Positions 8,291 through 16,437 of a stretch of 64,000 nt of DNA are shown piece by piece. The DNA lies in assembly GCA_017460885.1 (NCBI GenBank), contig JAFUAB010000002.1, forward strand, positions 1-64,000, written 5' to 3'. The position numbers were made by a program, and so were the translations under genes. Source of the DNA: Lachnospiraceae bacterium (GTDB taxonomy: Bacteria; Bacillota; Clostridia; Lachnospirales; Lachnospiraceae). The notes beneath the pieces are model-generated. The model was not told the DNA's origin. It saw nothing but the letters and a program-made list of their open reading frames with translations, and ran no database searches. Position 1 is the first letter of the stretch, and each line of letters starts with the position of its first letter.

Positions 8291-9841
8291 ATGCGAATCC
8301 GTAACTCAATGAAAAACATGATAGTCATATATTCGTGCACACTGCTGATCGCGATAATGAACTTTGTGGTGCGCAAGGTTTTTCTGGATATACTGACCAT
8401 AGACTATCTTGGGTATGACGGACTGTTTACTTCGATATTCAGCTATCTGAATCTGTCTGAGATGGGAATCGCGTCCATCATCACATATCATATGTATGCG
8501 GAGATCGCATCGGAAAACACCGGGCAGATCCGTAAACTGCTTAGCATTTATAAGATAATATACAGGATTGTCGGCGTTTTTGTTCTGACGGCAGGTATAG
8601 TTGCCGGCCTTTTTTTGCCGCTGATCCTGCGTAAACACCAGCTGAACGACAGCTGGCAGTTTATTTATACTATCTACTTTTTACAGCTTCTGGCTACTCT
8701 TTGCACATATTTTCTGGCATACAGACGCATTCTTTTTGTTACGCACCAGAGAATATATGTATGCACTGCGGTGGATACGGTGATCAATATCATCAGCATA
8801 TCCCTCAGAATGTTTATATTGCTCAGATTCCGGAGCTATATTGGGTACCTGATAGTTGCAATTATATCAAATGTTGCTTCGAATCTGATCATAAGTGCAT
8901 TGTCACGTCGCGATTATCCTGAGATAACACGCACGGACGTGACCCGTGAAGACATTCGGAAACTTAATCTCGGGCATGAAGTAAAAAATATGATGGCGAC
9001 TAAGATCGCAGGTACAATATACGGGGCTTCGGACGATATTATCATAGTCGCTGTTCTGGGAGTAGGCGTTAACGGAATCGTGAGCAATTACAGGATGATC
9101 TCGTCCAAGCTGCAGGAATTGATAATCTCCGCGTTCAGTTCGATACAGGCAAGTATCGGCAACCTTGTTTATGATAAGGAAACGGACCGCGGGATCCCGT
9201 TTTTCCATACTCTCGATCTGGCAGGATTCGGACTGGCTCTGGTTTCCGCAGCGGGGGTGATCAGCGTCAGCCAGGAATTTATACTTATGTGGCTCAAAAA
9301 GCCGGATCTGTTGCTTCCCTATTCGTTTGTGGTACTTATGGGGTTGAATCTTTTTATAGCGATCCAGAATAACCCGATGAACTACTTCCGCAATTCACTG
9401 GGACATTTTGAGACAGACAGAAACTATATGATAGCAGCTGCGGCAGTGAACGTAGTTCTTTCGATAGTATTGAGCATGATGATGGGCATCACCGGTATCA
9501 TGGCAGGAACGGTTGCCGGACATCTGCTGATATTTATGGGAAGGACCGTGGTTGTTTACTCTTATTATATTAAAGAAAAACCGATACGTTATTACCTCAT
9601 GTTCGGCGTGAGGGTAGTTTTGCTCCTGATCAATGTAGCGTTGACAGTCCTGATCGGAAATCTGATCAGGCCGCATATAAGCAGTGAAATTCTTTTTTTT
9701 CTGATAAAGGGAATGGTCAGCGTGATCGTTTCGATCCTGATCTTTCTGATCGTATACGGAAGAAGCGGCTCTTTTAAATTACTAAAAGAATACGCGGTCA
9801 GATCGCTGGAAGTGATAGGAAGGAAAAAGAAGAATGCATGA
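8291..9841 (+). CDS. Oligosaccharide flippase / polysaccharide biosynthesis membrane protein
   Basis: A 516-residue protein with about 12-14 membrane helices. The N-terminal block (VVRKVFLDILTIDYLGYDGLF, then LNLSEMGIASIITYHMY) is characteristic of Wzx-like members of the MOP superfamily that move lipid-linked sugar chains across the membrane. It opens a region of surface-polymer genes, and a fucosyltransferase-like gene converges on it from the other strand 25 bp away. No clear ribosome site precedes ATG 8291, and ATG 8309 is an alternative. Confidence 0.82.
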   Translation: MRIRNSMKNMIVIYSCTLLIAIMNFVVRKVFLDILTIDYLGYDGLFTSIFSYLNLSEMGIASIITYHMYAEIASENTGQIRKLLSIYKIIYRIVGVFVLTAGIVAGLFLPLILRKHQLNDSWQFIYTIYFLQLLATLCTYFLAYRRILFVTHQRIYVCTAVDTVINIISISLRMFILLRFRSYIGYLIVAIISNVASNLIISALSRRDYPEITRTDVTREDIRKLNLGHEVKNMMATKIAGTIYGASDDIIIVAVLGVGVNGIVSNYRMISSKLQELIISAFSSIQASIGNLVYDKETDRGIPFFHTLDLAGFGLALVSAAGVISVSQEFILMWLKKPDLLLPYSFVVLMGLNLFIAIQNNPMNYFRNSLGHFETDRNYMIAAAAVNVVLSIVLSMMMGITGIMAGTVAGHLLIFMGRTVVVYSYYIKEKPIRYYLMFGVRVVLLLINVALTVLIGNLIRPHISSEILFFLIKGMVSVIVSILIFLIVYGRSGSFKLLKEYAVRSLEVIGRKKKNA

Positions 9842-9866
9842 TCCATGCCTGCAATGCACGACAGGC

Positions 9867-10838
9867 TTATTTTGAAATGTAATTGGTATAAATGAAATCC
9901 CAGGGATTTTTGAACTGCTTTACCCGCTCGTAGTTATTCATTATGGCGGGTATTTTTTCTGCATATGCTTCCACGGTACATGACTCCAACAGTTCATCGA
10001 TATGATCGAGATCCGATTCTGATATCCTGATGATCCCGTCCTGATCAAAGAAGTCTCCGATCCTGCGTGCTCCCAGATAGATGGGAACGGTCTGTGAGAT
10101 AAAACAGTTGGTTACCTTTTCCGTAAAATAGTAATCCGAGACATCGTTCTCAATAATGATCGAGAATCTGTAGTCTTTAAGCGTGTCGTCAATGGAATCA
10201 ATGTAAGCTCCTCCGTCAAAGGTACCGAAAGTATCGGCAAGACCGTTTTGCCTGCATCTGACTGCCAGCTTCTTACGTACCGTGTGCATATGGCATAATT
10301 CTTTCCCGGATGCAAGTATCGATACGTTTTTGGTTTTGTATGTATAAAGATCGTCACGTATATTCGACGGATCGGAATCTCCATACCAGTAGTATGCACT
10401 GAAAGGGGCGAATACAGCATTTGAAAAGCGATCCATTATACGATCGTCATAAGTAAATATAAATTTAAATTCCGAACAGAGTGCCGGATTTGAGGCAATC
10501 TTATCATAATCCTGCGGTATGATGGTGCGTGATTCCGTGAGAGCGCCGTATTTGATATCCGGATTGCCTACAGGTTTAAGCATATTTGAGCAGGTGTATA
10601 TATGTTTCTTTAACCCCCAGTTGTAACGGTCAAAATACATATATCTGCTGGGTACATATGGATCATGTGCCCTGTAGGTATCACTTATAAAAAAGGGATC
10701 AAGCTTTTCACCGTATCGGTTATAGTAATCGGGTTCCGCGAATTTATCGCGAAAGCATGCCGAATTGTAAGCAGGTGTATATCCGAGATATCTGCCGATC
10801 CTTGTTTCCACATAATACGGCCCGAGTTTGATACGCAT
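9867..10838 (-). CDS. GT10 fucosyltransferase-like glycosyltransferase
   Basis: A 323-residue protein with the C-terminal GT10 signature: YRFSIIIENDVSDYYFTEKV followed by TNCFISQTVPIYLGA (about residues 225-262). The first part carries the conserved Glu-Asn of the GDP-fucose-binding region and TEK; the second has the turn found in alpha-1,3-fucosyltransferases. The N-terminal half is acceptor-specific and unrecognised. Reading on the minus strand, GAGGGGATCAAA precedes the ATG at 10838. It probably decorates a surface glycan; donor and acceptor are inferred only from family. Confidence 0.82.
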   Translation of the reverse strand: MRIKLGPYYVETRIGRYLGYTPAYNSACFRDKFAEPDYYNRYGEKLDPFFISDTYRAHDPYVPSRYMYFDRYNWGLKKHIYTCSNMLKPVGNPDIKYGALTESRTIIPQDYDKIASNPALCSEFKFIFTYDDRIMDRFSNAVFAPFSAYYWYGDSDPSNIRDDLYTYKTKNVSILASGKELCHMHTVRKKLAVRCRQNGLADTFGTFDGGAYIDSIDDTLKDYRFSIIIENDVSDYYFTEKVTNCFISQTVPIYLGARRIGDFFDQDGIIRISESDLDHIDELLESCTVEAYAEKIPAIMNNYERVKQFKNPWDFIYTNYISK

Positions 10839-10872
10839 TTTGATCCCCTCTTTTTGATGAACTATACATATT

Positions 10873-10986
10873 GTACCATGGATGGGACAGGCCGTGTTTA
10901 GAAATACATGGATGTATTTCTACGGCCAAGTACCATGGATGGGACAGGCCGTGTTTAGAAATACATGGATGTATTTCTACGGCCAA
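10873..10986. repeat. Perfect 57-bp tandem duplication with internal hairpin
   Basis: Unit 1 (10873-10929) and unit 2 (10930-10986) are identical. Each contains nested arms: GGCCGT/ACGGCC outside and AGAAATACAT / ATGTATTTCT inside around GG. It lies between the divergent fucosyltransferase-like and YczE-like genes, in their shared promoter space. A length divisible by three with no stop keeps the forward frame open, which makes a false N-terminal extension of the next gene. Confidence 0.9.
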
Positions 10987-11022
10987 TTGACTTTATCCAC
11001 ACGAAATTGTAAAATTTCCCTT

Positions 11023-11694
11023 ATGAGAAAAATGATTCTGGAATTCGTGTTTAAAATGGATACAATGGATAAACACAGGTTTATCAAAAGCACGATCATC
11101 AGTTTTGCCGGCATCTTCGGAATGGGGTTCTTCCTGTCCTTGCTGATCATGGCTGATTATGGCACGGATCCATATACTTTTATGAACCGTGCCATAGCCT
11201 CCACACTCGGTATGACTCTCGGAAACTGGCAGCTGCTGATAAATATCGTATTTCTGCTGATAGTTATAATCTTTGATCGTAAGCTGATCGGACCGGGTAC
11301 AATTTTTAATATGGTGCTGATCGGGTACTACGCGGATTTCTTTGTCTGGCTCTGGAAGAAGCTTCTTCCTCCCGGGCTTTTTGTCGAACAGCCGTCAAGA
11401 GCACTGGTATTTGCCGTAGCGATTGCTGCCTTCGTGGTTTGTGCGGCTGTATATATGAATGCCGATGCGGGACTTTCACCATATGACGGATCCTGTAAGA
11501 TCTTTACTGAAGCGGTAAGGCGTAAATGGAAAGGGATCCCGTTCTTTATACTACGTATAGTCTGTGATACAGCAGTTATACTGACAGGAATGGCTGCAGG
11601 CGGGCGTCCTACGATTGGGATAATCATTATCGCATTAACGCTCGGGCCTGCGATCAGTATAGTGGGAAAGCTTATGAAAGGCGCTGATAAATAA
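11023..11694 (+). CDS. YczE/YitT-like integral membrane protein
   Basis: About 223 residues with five or six membrane helices. MGFFLSLLIMADYGTDPYTF near the N-terminus and the later NADAGLSPYDG repeat the same G-x-(D/S)-P-(Y/F) turn, as in the YczE/YyaS family of two-fold repeated membrane proteins of unknown transport role. ATG 11023 is the first start outside the tandem repeat; 11032 and 11056 are alternatives, and none has a convincing ribosome site. The FRG-domain gene follows after 4 bp. Confidence 0.7.
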   Translation: MRKMILEFVFKMDTMDKHRFIKSTIISFAGIFGMGFFLSLLIMADYGTDPYTFMNRAIASTLGMTLGNWQLLINIVFLLIVIIFDRKLIGPGTIFNMVLIGYYADFFVWLWKKLLPPGLFVEQPSRALVFAVAIAAFVVCAAVYMNADAGLSPYDGSCKIFTEAVRRKWKGIPFFILRIVCDTAVILTGMAAGGRPTIGIIIIALTLGPAISIVGKLMKGADK

Positions 11695-11698
11695 AATC

Positions 11699-12499
11699 AT
11701 GATTAAAGAAATAATTATTTCCGATCTGAACGAACTGATGCAGATTATCGCGGAACAGGAATACCGTGAGGATCTGGATCGCAACAGAAGCTCTTATCTG
11801 TACAGAGGAATGCCGAATTCCTCGTTCAAAATGGAAACAAGCCTGCACCGCAACTGTAAACAGCTGCAGAAGGAACTGGAACCCGCAATTTTGGAAAATT
11901 TTGCCAAGTATGCGGTACTCGGAGACCCTACTATAGCCGAGTCGGTATGGCGGCAGATGATCCTCGGTCAGCACTACGGACTGCCTACCAGACTGCTGGA
12001 CTGGACGCACTCCGCTCTCATAGGGCTGCATTTTGCAACTGCAGAGGATAATCTTGCACTGATGGAACAGCATGATTGCATGGTGTGGCGGATCGATATG
12101 AGCGAGATGCTGTCGCTTCTGCCGGAAAGGTATCAGCAGATAGTGAATAGAAAGCAGTCAACCGTCTTTTCCGTGGATATGCTGCTGGAGGCGGCGGATT
12201 CACTTTCCGAATACGATTCAGATATGGGGGATAACTCCATGATCATCATAGAGCCTCCTTCGATCAATCAGAGGATAGTCAATCAGTATTCCTTCTTCTC
12301 TCTGGTTCCGATGGAAATGACGGATATCGAAAAATTTCTTGATGAGAGGACGGAGAAGACGATCAAGTATGTGATCAGGGCAGATCTGAGATGGAGGGTC
12401 AGGGATATGCTCGATCAGACAAACATCAGTGAACGGATCGTTTATCCCGGATTGGACGGCCTCTCCAAATGGATCGCCAGACATTATTATGTGAAATAA
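11699..12499 (+). CDS. FRG domain-containing protein
   Basis: A 266-residue protein. The name-giving FRG motif region is visible at about residues 35-50 (YRGMPNSSFKMETSLHR). It is followed by the second conserved block GQHYGLPTRLLDWTHSALIG (about 90-109). FRG proteins are found alone or fused to other modules and have been noted near toxin and defence genes, but their activity is not established. No second domain or membrane segment is seen. It lies between the YczE-like gene and the murL-murD2 pair, so a link to cell-wall synthesis is possible but unproven. Confidence 0.82.
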   Translation: MIKEIIISDLNELMQIIAEQEYREDLDRNRSSYLYRGMPNSSFKMETSLHRNCKQLQKELEPAILENFAKYAVLGDPTIAESVWRQMILGQHYGLPTRLLDWTHSALIGLHFATAEDNLALMEQHDCMVWRIDMSEMLSLLPERYQQIVNRKQSTVFSVDMLLEAADSLSEYDSDMGDNSMIIIEPPSINQRIVNQYSFFSLVPMEMTDIEKFLDERTEKTIKYVIRADLRWRVRDMLDQTNISERIVYPGLDGLSKWIARHYYVK

Positions 12500-12533
12500 G
12501 CCGAACCGAATTAATTAAAGCAGGATGTAATAA

Positions 12534-13994
12534 ATGTATACGTTTGGTGAACTGAGAAACAAATATAGAACATTTGAATTCACGGGATTTGAGTCAGAGT
12601 TTACAGATGACATGCTTGAAGTAAGATACTTTTACAATATCCCGGGTCTGAGAGAATTCCGCACAAGGTGGGTGTTTCCGGCGCAGAGGAAGGTTATGAC
12701 GAACGTGCTTCATGAGCTTCTGTTTTCGTTAGGGATGGCAGAGGCCATAAGCTATTATAAGTGTGTCTGTCCCAAAACGGTTATAGTCAGCTGCGGTATA
12801 CTGGACGCGGATCAGATACACTGGTGGGAGAAGCTGTTTTATAAGGGACTTGGAGAATTTCAATATCGTAACGGTATAGATGTTACTCAGGAGGAGCTTC
12901 TTCATATCGAATGTACTCATGGAGATGAGCTTATTTCCGGCAGTGGTGAATTATACGGAGTGAAAGGATCTCATGATGCGGACATCGAGTTATCCACAGG
13001 TTCATATACTCTGCCACTGCATGATGATAACGCATATGACGGTATCATGGTTCCCATAGGCGGAGGCAAGGATTCCGTGGTTTCGCTTGAACTTCTGCGG
13101 GACAGAGCTGTCTATACCTACAGCATTAACGAAAGTGATACAATAAGGAATGTTATTGGGTGCTGTGACCATGTAAAACAGGATTTAACCGCGAGGAGAA
13201 TTCTTGATAAGGGTATCCTCGAAATGAATAACATGGGATATCTGAACGGACATATACCGTTTTCTTCTGTGGTTGCGTTTTCCACTGTGATTACATCATA
13301 CTTAAACGGTATAAAATATATCGTTCTGTCCAATGAAGCCAGCGCAAACGAGTCTACCGTGGCAGGTTCTTTCGTGAATCATCAGTATTCCAAGAGCTTT
13401 GAGTTCGAATCCGATTTTGATTCTTATATAAAGAAACTCACCGATTCGGATATTCATTATTTCAGTCTGCTCAGGCCGTATGCCGAGATAAGGATAGCCG
13501 CTCTTTTTGCACGTATGCCCCGGTATCATTCGGCCTTCAGAAGTTGTAACGCCGGCAGTAAACAGGGGATCTGGTGCTGCAGCTGCCCCAAATGTCTGTT
13601 TGTTTATATCATATTGAGTCCTTTTCTGACAGAGGATGAACTGATAGAAATATTTGGAGAGAAGCTGACGGACAAGGACAGTCTTGATAAGGATTTCAGG
13701 GAACTGACCGGTATAGATGAAAACAAACCCTTTGAATGCGTGGGCACCAGAAGTGAGGTCTGTGCGGCTGTCAAAAGGTTCGTAAAGGGCGGCCGGCCTT
13801 TCTCCGGGACAGGAATGCTTCCGCCCCGCAGATCGCTGTTGACTGACAGATATTCCGATTATATCGATGGCCTGCGGGATGACCTGGATGAACTGATCGG
13901 AGAGATATCTGAGGAACATAATATACCGGATGAGCTGCTTTATACCATAGAGAGATCGTCGGAGATTATCGGAGGAAAGGATCCGCGGGCCTGA
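12534..13994 (+). CDS. murL: UDP-MurNAc-L-Ala-L-Glu epimerase, MurL-like
   Basis: A 486-residue protein. The region PIGGGKDSVVSLELL (about 173-187) is an ATP-pyrophosphatase-like loop. SNEASANEST follows about 90 residues later, and the Cys-rich CNAGSKQGIWCCSCPKC lies near 340-356. These are hallmarks of MurL, which uses ATP to epimerise the terminal L-Glu of UDP-MurNAc-L-Ala-L-Glu to D-Glu. The adjacent downstream MurD-type ligase is the expected partner MurD2, which adds L-Glu. Together they replace the usual MurI plus MurD route. CAGGATG precedes the ATG at 12534. Identification rests on motifs plus the pairing. Confidence 0.83.
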   Translation: MYTFGELRNKYRTFEFTGFESEFTDDMLEVRYFYNIPGLREFRTRWVFPAQRKVMTNVLHELLFSLGMAEAISYYKCVCPKTVIVSCGILDADQIHWWEKLFYKGLGEFQYRNGIDVTQEELLHIECTHGDELISGSGELYGVKGSHDADIELSTGSYTLPLHDDNAYDGIMVPIGGGKDSVVSLELLRDRAVYTYSINESDTIRNVIGCCDHVKQDLTARRILDKGILEMNNMGYLNGHIPFSSVVAFSTVITSYLNGIKYIVLSNEASANESTVAGSFVNHQYSKSFEFESDFDSYIKKLTDSDIHYFSLLRPYAEIRIAALFARMPRYHSAFRSCNAGSKQGIWCCSCPKCLFVYIILSPFLTEDELIEIFGEKLTDKDSLDKDFRELTGIDENKPFECVGTRSEVCAAVKRFVKGGRPFSGTGMLPPRRSLLTDRYSDYIDGLRDDLDELIGEISEEHNIPDELLYTIERSSEIIGGKDPRA

Positions 13995-14022
13995 CCACCG
14001 TTGAGGGATCCGAAAGGTTGTT

Positions 14023-15210
14023 ATGGGAGTTATAGAAAGACTTAACGGAAAAAAAATACTTATTTGGGGATATGGCCGGGAAGGACAGTCCACCAGGCTT
14101 TTTTTGAAAAGATGTTGTACTCCCGGAAGCGTGGAAGTGTTTGAGGGTAAAAGGGAAGAAATTGATGAGGATAAATATGATCTCATAATCAAGAGCCCCG
14201 GAATCCCCATGGAGGACGATGATCCCAGGTATACTTCCCAGACCGAGCTGTTCCTGGAAGAATACCGGGATCAGATCATCGGAGTCACCGGGACCAAGGG
14301 AAAAAGCACTACATCCTCTATGCTAAATCATGTTTTAACACGTGTAAAAAGGGGGAAAACCATCCTTTTGGGCAATATCGGCGAGCCCTGCCTTAACTTC
14401 TTTGATGAGGTGGATAAGGACACTACAGTGGTGTTTGAGATGTCATGTCATCAGCTTGCTCACAACCGTGTATCGCCCCATATTGCTGTATTTTTGAATC
14501 TTTTTGAGGAACATCTTGATTATTACGGAACCTTCGAAAAGTATTTCCGGGCAAAACAGAATATTACTTTATACCAGACAGAAGAAGATTACCTTGTGGT
14601 GGGGGATCAGATTCCTCCGATCGCAACAAAAGCACATGTTATCCACATGCCTTATGACACGACAGGAGACTATGATCTCAAGATCCTCGGGAAGCATAAC
14701 GTGAGCAATGCCAACTTTTGTATACGCATTGCGACAGAACTTTTGGGATGCGACAGAGATGAAGTGATAAAGGCATTGGCCGATTTTGAGGGACTGCCTC
14801 ACAGACTTAAATATATCGGTGAGAAGAACGGCATCAGATACTATGATGATTCCATCTCAACCATACCCGACGCGGCGATCCGAGCGCTGGAAGCCGTGCC
14901 GGAAGCATATACTATACTGTTGGGAGGCATGGACAGAGGGATAGACTATTCGGAGCTGACAGATTATATTTTTGCGCACCCCGAGTACAGATATATTTGT
15001 TCATATGACTCCGGGAAACGCATTTATGAAGCCGTAGGGGATCTGGATTATACGTATTATATTGAAACGCTCGAAGCGGCGGTAAGATACGCGGAGGAGA
15101 TCACTCCGGCGGGCAGGGCCGTACTTCTCAGCCCGGCGTCGGCGTCATACGGTTACTTCAAGAACTTTGAGCAGCGTGGGGAAATGTTTAAAACCTATGT
15201 CTTCGGCTGA
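14023..15210 (+). CDS. murD2: MurD2-like UDP-MurNAc-L-alanine:L-glutamate ligase
   Basis: A 395-residue Mur ligase, shorter than the usual 440-450 residues of MurD. The N-terminal UDP-binding region has LIWGYGREGQST. The ATP loop is GVTGTKGKSTTSS (about 91-103). The central motifs are EMSCHQLAHNRVSPHIAVFLN and HLDYY, where MurD usually has ELSSFQL. The C-terminal domain shows DDSISTIPDAAIRAL, LLGGMDRGIDYS and LLSPASASYGYFKNFEQRG. It lies 28 bp after the MurL-like gene, which marks it as the L-Glu-adding MurD2 variant rather than a housekeeping D-Glu-adding MurD; this assignment is contextual. Confidence 0.82.
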   Translation: MGVIERLNGKKILIWGYGREGQSTRLFLKRCCTPGSVEVFEGKREEIDEDKYDLIIKSPGIPMEDDDPRYTSQTELFLEEYRDQIIGVTGTKGKSTTSSMLNHVLTRVKRGKTILLGNIGEPCLNFFDEVDKDTTVVFEMSCHQLAHNRVSPHIAVFLNLFEEHLDYYGTFEKYFRAKQNITLYQTEEDYLVVGDQIPPIATKAHVIHMPYDTTGDYDLKILGKHNVSNANFCIRIATELLGCDRDEVIKALADFEGLPHRLKYIGEKNGIRYYDDSISTIPDAAIRALEAVPEAYTILLGGMDRGIDYSELTDYIFAHPEYRYICSYDSGKRIYEAVGDLDYTYYIETLEAAVRYAEEITPAGRAVLLSPASASYGYFKNFEQRGEMFKTYVFG

Positions 15211-15247
15211 GAAAAGATCAGCGGATGTGTGAGATCGGGATAAGTAA

Positions 15248-16393
15248 ATGAAGATACTTTTTCTTTCCTGGGAAAATTTTTGTACCGGGGGAATGGCAGC
15301 TGCCTTCAGAGAACTGGAACATGAAGTGATATTTCTTGACACGAATCAGGAGGAGCTGCTCTGTCCCCGGATAGGTGAACGCCTTGGTAGGGCGGCGGCG
15401 GAGGCGGGAGCTGATCTTGTCTTCGGATTTAACTATTTCCCCGAAGTGGCAAAAAAAGCGGCTGATATCGGGCTGGATTATTATTCATGGGTGTATGATA
15501 ACCCTTGCGTGCAGCTGTACTCGCATACTGTTCTCCTTCCGACCAATCATATCTTTGTTTTCGATTCGGATACGTATTTCAGATTTCATTCTCAGGGCAT
15601 TGAAAATATACGGTTTCTGCCTATGGCGGCATCTCCGGTTTCGGATGCAGGATGTCTTGCAACCGGTCGTTTTCATAACGATATCGCTTTTATCGGTACG
15701 CTGTATTCGGAATCTCATAACTTTTATGAGCGTATGATGAAAAAAGGTATCCCGGACAGAACCTCAGGATACATAAGGGGCGTTATGGAATCCCAGAAAA
15801 TCCTGTATGGAACTAATCTTACAGAGGATCTGTTGACCGATCGGGTCATAGACGAAATGCATAAAGCACTTCCGCTTGAACCGGGTGCGGACAGCGTGAT
15901 CACCAAAAGGACGCTTTTTGCGGAGTATGTGATCAACCGGCAGATCACTGCCGAGGAGAGACGCGATCTGTTGACGATACTGGGCGACAGATTCGGTAAT
16001 ATAGCATTGTATACGGCGGATCGGAATGTCAGGATTCCCGGTATCATCAATAAAGGCAAGGCTGATCCATATAAAGAAGCGCCCGCTATTTATAATTCCA
16101 CACGCATCAATCTGAATATTTCACTGCGCAGCATCGTTAACGGGATACCGCTCAGATGCTTTGAGATCATGGGATCCGCGGGATTTTTGCTGTCTTCCTA
16201 TGCAGGGGATTTCAGCGCCTTTTTTGTTGATGGGCAGGATTACGTTTCTTTTGACAGTCCGGAAGCTCTGGCGGACAGATGCGCATATTTTCTTTTGCAT
16301 GAGGACGAGCGCAATGAGATCGCCGGGAATGGCTGGAAAAAAATAAAAAGCGCTCATACTTTCGTACATCGCGCCGCGGAAATGCTGGCCTGA
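15248..16393 (+). CDS. CgeB-like glycosyltransferase (DUF3880 type)
   Basis: A 381-residue protein. The N-terminal part (GADLVFGFNYFPEVAKKAAD, YYSWVYDNP) is DUF3880-like. The motif FIGTLYSESHNFYERM (about 157-172) and the C-terminal half (STRINLNISLRSIVNGIPLRCFEIMG, then FLLSSYAGDF) form the nucleotide-sugar-binding lobe of CgeB and related GT1-type enzymes. CgeB-like enzymes glycosylate surface structures such as spore coat or flagellin. A paralogue faces it on the other strand with only about 30 bp between the stop codons. Confidence 0.82.
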   Translation: MKILFLSWENFCTGGMAAAFRELEHEVIFLDTNQEELLCPRIGERLGRAAAEAGADLVFGFNYFPEVAKKAADIGLDYYSWVYDNPCVQLYSHTVLLPTNHIFVFDSDTYFRFHSQGIENIRFLPMAASPVSDAGCLATGRFHNDIAFIGTLYSESHNFYERMMKKGIPDRTSGYIRGVMESQKILYGTNLTEDLLTDRVIDEMHKALPLEPGADSVITKRTLFAEYVINRQITAEERRDLLTILGDRFGNIALYTADRNVRIPGIINKGKADPYKEAPAIYNSTRINLNISLRSIVNGIPLRCFEIMGSAGFLLSSYAGDFSAFFVDGQDYVSFDSPEALADRCAYFLLHEDERNEIAGNGWKKIKSAHTFVHRAAEMLA

Positions 16394-16395
16394 TT

Positions 16396-16437
16396 CAGGG
16401 AAACGCTGATTAATCCGTCTTTTCTCAGGTGTTTCCG
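16396..16437. repeat. CAGGGAAACGCTGATTAA repeat between two convergent genes
   Basis: The unit beginning CAGGGAAACGCTGATTAA starts at 16396. An imperfect inverted arm TCAGGTGTTTCC (16425-16436) closes a hairpin and contains the stop codon of the minus-strand gene. Related units occur at 37469, 55328 and 58290. It probably acts as a shared terminator between the convergent genes. Confidence 0.6.

Noticed and set aside
10882-11022. Upstream extension of the YczE-like protein through the tandem repeat
   Set aside because: The extra 47 residues are translated repeat DNA with no ribosome site and are not membrane-protein-like.
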